Assembly: GCA_021229015.1 (NCBI GenBank)
Contig: CM037791.1
Span: 1,240,001-1,304,000, forward strand
DNA: 64,000 nucleotides
Direction of reading: 5' to 3'
Origin: Solen grandis
Taxonomy: Eukaryota > Mollusca > Bivalvia > Adapedonta > Solenidae
Below the pieces are notes generated by a model. It was given only the letters and a program-made list of their open reading frames with translations. It did not search any database and had not been told where the DNA came from. Below, piece after piece: positions 35,201 to 44,200 of this stretch (position 1 is the stretch's first letter; each line of letters opens with the position of its first letter). A program made the translations under genes and the position numbers.

Positions 35201-38200
35201 GAACAGCATAAAAACTGATCAGCCTGCGAGTTACTCGCAGGCTGATCTGGTTTTATGCTGTTCGCATAGATCTTTTCATGGTTTCCTCTATGAGGGAAAG
35301 GGTTAAATATCATGGTCCGTCAAGTAATCATGGGAATTTTATAAGCCTTCATAGAATTTGAGTAAATGAGCCTATAACTCCAAGTCAGTGGATGCTTGCA
35401 TCTGCACTGAAGTCATTTTCATCATTTGAATGACCATGATTATAATTTAATGAGGATGGATTATTTTTCATATTATATGATGACTGGAGGACTTGTATTT
35501 TCTAAGGCACTTAATTTGCATTACACTTACTCTTGCCTGGAGCTTTTATATACTGAAGAAAAAAAGAAATGCTGAGTTACAAAATTGCAATATTTTGTTA
35601 ACAGGTGAACATCGATAGGCAGATTCTAACTTTGTCATTGACCATATTTGTGACCAGCCCCACAATCTGGAAGCCTCATTTTAAAACATTTATTCTTTTT
35701 GAAGCATTTATTTTGTCTTAATGTCTGTTTTAACATCATTAAGGTAACATCTAATACATTCCCTCAAATCAACTCAAATAAGTTCACCTTGCGCTTCATT
35801 ATTTCTTCAGTGTGCTTCATTATTTCTTCAGTACGCTTCATTATTTCTTCAGTGTGCTTCATTATTTCTTCAGTACGCTTCATTATTTCTTCAGTATAGA
35901 TCTAAAGAAAATGGCTACAGATGCAAACTGAAATGAAATTCAAAGTAAAAAATGTCTAATTGGAATCTAAAATATGATACAACAGGACTGGAAAATTGAG
36001 TAGGAAACATTTCTTGGCTCATTGTCCAACAGGAAAAGTACATATGCACTATCAAGAGGATTCTGTGTGTAAGCCTCAAGGACTAAGATAATAGCATATT
36101 TCTGTGTTATTTAATGAAATATTTTGATTTTTCCACTGCTTTGCATTGCATCTATATTTGAAATCCATAAAGTAAGAAAATATGTTACTCATCCAACAGG
36201 ATATTATTAAAAGCTAGACTTAAGACAGGGTAGACAGATTTTGTTCCTAGGCTGACTTGGTACTTGCTATATCACTATGTGACTTCTGACAGATACTTGA
36301 CTAGATATCAGCTAATTCTGACTGCTTTGCAGGCCAGCTTAAAACTCTTGCTCAATATGTTTTATCATAAAAACTTCATGGTTTTTATGAAGCTATCGTT
36401 GTCTCAATTCCTCCCACCACATTCAGCTGTAAGTAATACTCAACCCTCACTTTGCTTAATTTGTTAATTAGACTTGTCCTTTCTTCATTTTGGACTGTAC
36501 CATTAGTTGTTTATGGGAGTGCTTGCTGAAAATTTATTGACAGAATAGATAACGGTGCAAACCATGATCAGACTGCACTGCATAGGCAGTCACAAGTGTG
36601 TAGAGAATGGAAAGGGTTAAAATCCCAAGGTTTTTAAGTGATGGACTAAACTGACAAAAAGAAATTGAAATAAATGATGTGCATTTGCAGGTATTGATTT
36701 CGAAATGTGTACGAGTTTGAAATGAAATATATCCTGGAAAAAACAACTGCTTATGCTATAGAGAGTATTGTGGATAAGTATTTTGAATATGAATGAAGTC
36801 TTCTTACAGAAGTAATATGAAGGGCACAATTATTGAAGAATGAATGATACATGTAGATATTGAAGAGAAAAAGAAATGCAGTTACAAAAACTTTACAAAA
36901 CAACTTTGTCATTTATCACATACTACCAGCCCTTGTTCTGGAACTCATGTTTTTAAAAAATCATTCTTGTTGAATGATTCATGTAGTTACCTTGAAAATA
37001 AAATATTTTACAATTAAGCTTGTATATTAACACTTTACCTCTCTTTTTAATAGCCGTCTGTGATATTCCTGTAATGACATTTTATTATACAGTGGTCACT
37101 TTCTTCTACTCCTTTGAAGGCTACTATAGACAGGTGTGACTGTATGTTTAGAAATGAAATAGTTAAATAGATTTCTAAGGTGAACAAGGATAATGGAATG
37201 CCTTAATTCCTACTTGATTTAAGCCTTACTTAGTGCTATGGAAGGTTTGGTGAACTTAAGCTGAGTGTCTGTTCAGCAGCTTTATAGCTCATAATCCATT
37301 TCTGTAAACTGCTGATCAAGCACTGGAGACTCTGTTCTTGACATCGTAAATATTCCAGGAATCAACTTTGGAATAATAGCCTGCTGCTGACATGATTTTC
37401 ATGATGCACCTGAAACCGTAGATCCATAGACTGCGACATTTTGATATTGATCTTGGGTGAACACCACAGTGCAGTCCTTGTCATGGGTAATGTTTCTCTG
37501 ACATGCATATTACGCACAGAAAATAACCTGGTTACCGGACAGAGCATCATCACCACTGCAGTTGTTGCTACTCATAAAAAATAATCACAAAGCACTATTG
37601 TAACCTGAACATATTTCTACATTGTATTTTTCTAAACTGATAAATAAGGTAATATACATTCTAGAAATGCATGATTATGATGTCAACATTTTTAGAGAAA
37701 AAATGTGAAATAATGTATATTCCTAAGTATTTCCTTCCATAAAGGGTTATTAAGTTCTTTATCTGATATAGGTGCATTACTTGGCCTTGGCTAATACCAG
37801 ACAGTTCTTTCTGTCTGATCAGGGTCTTCTCTGTTTGCTTATACAATTAAGTGTAGCTGAGATTCTACAAATTGCACTGCAAAGATAAATCCAGTGTTTC
37901 CTTAACCATCTCATTAAGTTCAATAGATTAATATTCATCATTTTATACACTTGAATATAAATATTCCTAAAGTAAAGATTTAAATCCAACATAATGGAAA
38001 TTAGATAGAGTTTATTGATATTGTATTTAATATATATTATATTAATTCCCTGTAGAATAATCAAGATAATTATCCTTATCAGGATTCTATTTCAGGGCAT
38101 ACATTTCCAGTTTTCCCACAATGCATTATTCAAGGGCTTCCTTGCATACAAAGTACCACTCAGCTTTTTAATGCTTATTTATATATATATATAAGTATTA

Positions 38201-41200
38201 GTAATCAGACCATGTTATCTTAACTACATTGCAATATCTTGCTTTCTCACTGTTAGGAAACATACGAGCTACCAGGTATGTTTCATACAAAAATATTTTG
38301 TCAGACCATATTATGTATATAAGCAGATATTTTTTTACCCTATGTTCATGTCAAAACCCCCCAGCTGACTATTCCATTTCATACATGATATTATGCCAAG
38401 CAAACGTCATATACAGAAGTTGTAACCAAAATATGTACCTTATGAATTGAAATACTCTTAGGAATGGAGGCCTTCAAAGTCAACTAGTTAAAATAAAATG
38501 CTTTAAAAATTAATTTTGTATAAAATGACCTGTTTTTACTGGTTAAAAAACATGATGGAACCAATGAAATGGCGTTATTTGACACATCTTAAAACAACCA
38601 AAAACAGGCGTAAAATCCTAAAGCCTCTAGATGATATTGATAGGACATGGATATTAAATAATGTTCATGTATACATTTGTATGATAACCAAGACTCGGTG
38701 ATTATTTTTCCCAAAGCACTTTAGAATCTTCACTGATCCAAGCAATATTTATCAAACTTAGGAGACAATATTTATTTGGCCATAATCTATTAGCCAAGTA
38801 TTAATTTTGTCAATATCAGATCAGTCATTATAGCCTTTGTATTATTAAGAGAAATATTATAATTCAGTGTGTTTAAACTCTAGCATCTGCGTTCATTCAG
38901 TAATTTTGATCAAACTTGGGAGTAGTAATTTTTATCAAACTTGGAAGCCTCCATCTTAATGCAATCTGGCTGTCAAGTGGGGGTACTTAAGATCAGTGGT
39001 GCTCATATTAGCTCTATAGGACATATCTTAGCACTCCTGTTTTTTTTTTACCTATTCATTGACATAAACATACATGTATATCGTTAGTCCCCTACCGGTG
39101 TTCACACCGGAGGGGACTATAGGTTTGCCCTCCGTCTGTCCGTCCGTCTGTCCGTCTGTCCATCCGTCCGTCCGTCTGTCCGCTCAAATCTGGATCCCAC
39201 GATAACTTAATAACTAAGCAAGCAAACTTGATGAAACTTGGTATATGACTAGATGGCAATGTGTAGATTATGCACGTCATTTTATTTTTGTTCTTCGACT
39301 AAAATTGTGGTTGCTATGGTAACGGAAATAGTGAAAATATGGCAAAAAATGGGATTGATTACCATATTGAGTCAAGGTGGAGCCGGTAGGGGACTTTATG
39401 TGTTGCATACAACACCAGTTACTTGTTTCCTCTTGTTGTTTCCTGGTTAAGCAAACACATTGCACCTTGGAAAACTGTGAACAGTTCTTATCCCCAGCTG
39501 GAATCAAATTCTCAACCATTGGGTTGGTTTTCAATTAACATTACCACTGGACCAATGTGTCTTGTGGCTTCCTCTAATGATAAGAACAGCAATTGATTGG
39601 TTTGTTTCCTTAAGACCCTCTCATTTTTCCTTTTTTGACTTTATGCCATATTGTAGATTCATCCAGTTTGACTCTTAACTAGGTTCTCATTATTAACTGA
39701 AATAATTGCTGTTGTAAAATTGTTCACTCTCATGTTAAACCTTTTTGTGTCACCTGCTGTTAGCACAGGTGAAACATAGGAATCACTTTTCTGTCATCTG
39801 TCAGTATATCTGTCCGTCCGCATTCTGTCTGTCCGTCACATTTTTTCCGTCGTGCTTCAGCAGGTGACATGTGTCCCAAGGAACACTCTTGTTTGTATTT
39901 ACTACATAGCAGCAGATACAGTTTAGTCAAACCATATTTTGGAGTCTTGCTGCTTGTTTGCATTTTTGGCAATATAACTTTGAGCAGTTACGCAAAATAG
40001 TGCATCCATTGCTGATTAATCACTTGTACAGAACTGGTATTGTTTTGTAATGTTAAGTTTAGTTCTAAAACATCTGCGGCCAGTCGGGTGTGTTGTGGTT
40101 GTGGTTGTTGTGGGTGTGGATGGTAGTTGGATGTTACCACCAGGTTACCACGCTGTGTGAGTGTTATGTCTGAGATGTGGCAGTAGGGAATTAGCGATTT
40201 CACACAAACACTCCAAGTCACTCACTCTCAGTGTAACACCTCCACTGCCGCAGGGTCCACTCTGTATCCCACAAAGTGTGGCAGAATTGAAGGCAACAAG
40301 CCAGCTTGTTGTTGATTCTTTTTATTGTCCAGTATTAAATGTTCCTTCCTTTTTATACTTTCATTTTGTCCAGAGCATCACTCAAAACCTATAAGAGGTA
40401 TCAACATGAAACTTCATAGCTACATAGAATTTGATGAAGAGAAGTGCAGTGCAAAAGAACCATAACTCTATTTTGTATGATTTAGGAGTTATTGCCCTTT
40501 GTTATTTTTCATACTTAAATTTTGTCCGGAGCATAACTCAAGACCTATAAGAGGTATCAACATGAAACTTCATAGGTAGATATTTTTATGCCTCCACCAC
40601 TTATTGTGGGTTGGGGGCATATAGATTTGCCTTTGTTCATCCATACATCAGTCAATCCATCAGTCAGTACATTCGTCCTGAAAGTTTGTCTGGAGCATAA
40701 CATGAATACTAATATTGGGATTTAATTTAAAGTTGATACTTCATGCATTCAGGAGAAGTGCAGTGACCAAGTTCCATAACTTTGGAGTTATTGTCCTTTG
40801 TTCTGAAAGTTAATCAGAGCATAACTTGAAGATTGACTTCATAGTTGATATTTATGTAGCATGCATACTGAAAAAGTGTATTGACCAACTTTAAAGTTGA
40901 TATTTATGTAGCATGCTTTCAGAAAAAGTGCAGTGACCAACTTCCATAACATGTGATCAAGTAATTTAGAGTTATTGCCCTTTATTTTTTCTTGAGAGAC
41001 TTTAATCTCCAGTACTACTTGCCTTGGTTTTAAAAAGAACAATATGAGGGAGTGCATTGACCAACTTGCATAACTCTGAATCAAGTACTTTGGGAGTCAT
41101 TGCCCTTTGTTAATTTTTCTTGCCTGGCTTATATCTCAGATACTACTCAGCCTAGATTTAAGAAATTTGGTTTGATAGAAATCAATATGAGGGAATGCAG

Positions 41201-44200
41201 TGTCAAGTTACATAACTGTGACAAATAATCTTTGAGTTATTGCCCTTTTGTACCATTTTCTTGTCTGGCAAACATCTTAAATACTAATCAACTTAGAAAC
41301 AATCTGAACAGTGGTGACTGGAGGTGCAATACGCAAATTGTTACATAAGACAGTTTTGGAAGCCGTGACATACCAAAGTCGATAACAATGGTACCGGTAT
41401 AGCTCCCTTGCTTGGCACTCAGTATAAGGATGGTTCTAGGACTAGTTGGCCCGGTGTCAGGATAATGTGTCTTGGTGTGGTATCTTGCCACATGTCTATG
41501 GCGTGATATTGCAGTGTGGCAGCACTATATCTGTCTCAAGTAGACATAGTCTCCAAATGACTGAAATACTGTCCGTGGGACGTTAAATGCAACAACAAAC
41601 AATCATATTTCAGATTTGTGACAAAGCACTTAGTGGGGGCATTCGTGTCCTATGGACACATTTCTAGTTGCATAGGTCATTTCCCCTAAAGTTCTGTCAC
41701 AAAAAGTTTCAAAATCTTTGTGCTTGAAATGTTAGAAAAACAAGAGAAGGCCATTGCTAATTGAATATTTACATACAAAGAGCCCTATTTACATGGAATT
41801 TATTATACCCCCAGCAAACAAAGTTTGAGAGGGGGAGTATAGGAGTCTGTTGGTTTGTTTGTCTGTATGTCTGTCTGTAGACCAGCTTTTGTTCTATGAA
41901 AAAGCCACATGGTGGGAGAATTCATCTCCTTAGTGAGAAAGATCTGCTTTTTAGCTCACCTGAGTACTTGTGCTTAGGATGAGCTTTTGTGACAGCCTTT
42001 TGTCTGTCGTCCATTGACAGTCGTCAACAATTGCTTGTGAACACTCTAGAGGCCATAGATTTAGCCCAATCATCATAATATTTGGTCAGGGTGTTTGTCT
42101 ACCTGATATCTCAGGTGAGTTTGAAATTGGGTCACGTGGGGTCAAAATCTAGGTCACCAAATCAAATCTTAGAAAATCCTTGTGAACACTCCAGAGGCCA
42201 CAGTTTTAGCCCAAACTTCATTAAATTTGGCAAGGATGTTTGTCAATATGATATCTTGTACAAGTTAAAAATTGGATCACGTGGGGTCAAAAACTAGATG
42301 ATATCTTGAGTTTGAAATTGGGTCATGTGGGGTCAATAACTAGGTCACCAGGTCAAATTTTAGAAAAACCTTGTGAACTTTCTAGAGTCCAAAGTTTTAG
42401 CCTAATCTTCATATAATTTGGTTATAAGGATGTTTGTCTACATGATATCTTGGATGAGTTTGAAATTGGGTCACGTGGGGTCAAAAACTAGGTCATCTGC
42501 TTAAATCTTAGAAAAATCTTTTGAACATGCTTGGGGCCACATTTTTGGTACAATCTTCATGAAATTTGGTCAGGATGTTTGTCTACATGAAATCTCAGAT
42601 CAGTTGGAAATTGAGTCACAAGGGGTCAAAAACTAGCTGACTTTAACACTCACTCAGCCCCTCACCATGTGGGTTTGAATCCCGACAACGTCATTCGGAT
42701 TTTCATGTGAGGAAGCTTTCAAGCTGGTTTGCAGTAGGTTGGTAATTCTACCCGGATGCCTCCTTGCATTCAGGGTCTTCCTCCATCTGTAATTAGCTGG
42801 ACGTTGCTTTATGACTGAAATACTGTTGAAGCGACGGTAAACTCAGATAGTCTGCAGTGTGGCAGCACTATATCTGTCTCAAGTAGACATAATCTCCCAA
42901 TGACCGAGTTACTGTCGGTGGGACATTCAACTCAACAAACAAACATTATAAATATAACGTTATAATCACAGTAAAAGAGTTGATTGTATTTCAGTCAGAT
43001 ATTACCCTGCATCAATTTACTGTATGATACTGTTATGGTCTTCATTTTCTAGGAAACTCTGTTGTTTTATTACCAGGAAAAGGATGGTTAATCATGATTG
43101 ATATACTAAAAATATTTATAGGGATATAATAAAGGTTAAAATTATTAATATTCTCTACAGAAATTGATTGTTACAGATTCCATGAAATTCCAATGTTTCT
43201 CAGAATCTCCATACATAATAAACACTAGTTAAAATTGTTACCTGTAATTCAAGGACACTTCTCTGTAGAGTTTGAGACAGATAGAGATTGCATGTTAGGC
43301 CTCTTTAGAAAGTTCATAAACATGTCATTAGAAAACCAGAGCTCATGGTTGGAGCTAGTCTCCTATGGTATTATGATCTGTTAAAAAAATGAGGCAACCA
43401 TTTAGTGGCGTGTTACCATTTAGTGGCATGTTACCATTTAGTTGCATGTTACCACTTAATGGCGTGTTACCTATCATGATGTTTTAGGTCACAAGTCAGT
43501 TTTAAGTGACTTATGACTTTATTAAGGTTGATGCTACACAGGTGAGCAATCTAGTGCCAATATGGTCCTCTCTCTTATGACAATTAAATGTTATTATAAT
43601 TTAATTGATTGCAACCTTTCAACCATGCAATTTCAGATACATTTAATCAATTCTATTGTACCAATGCAATTTTTGAGATGAACAATAAACAAATGTTCAG
43701 TCAGATATAAATTAAGCTTCTATAATTGTTTGAAAATAAACAATTTTCAACAAGAAACAATAATGCAACAATGAATTAATCGTTTTAAACTTACACCAAG
43801 ATATGTATTTGTTTATTTCATTCAATCTCACTAATGGAATGTGTCTTTGTGGGGAACTTAAGTTTGTTGTTTTGGTGGATCCACAAATATTTATGTTCTC
43901 CATGAAAATTGTTTGTGTAGTATATCTGGAGCTCACTTGAACATGAATCTACAAATAATTATAATCATGTAACTGCCTTGTATGCATGATCAACGAAATC
44001 TAATGTTACCAAAAGAATAATGATTTTACAGTGGCTGTGTTCACTTCAATGGGTCCCTGAATGAGTTTGCAATGCTGCATTGGTTGATGCATTATTGCCT
44101 TTTGAAATGAACAAAGGTGATCTACACGGGTATATCAGCTGTGACTGTTTGAAACATTATCTTGTTATTGTTAAATGAGATATGACATTGACTAGAGAAC

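Noticed and set aside
39092..39280. Minus-strand frame with QTDGRMDRRTDGRTDGGQT
   Set aside because: Translation of the CCGTCTGTCCGTC microsatellite inside a family D element.
40161..40394. Extra receptor exon after CACTGCCGCAG at 40250
   Set aside because: Good-looking acceptor, but the frame needed (phase 1) meets a stop and no donor keeps the phase. The flanking exons already join cleanly.
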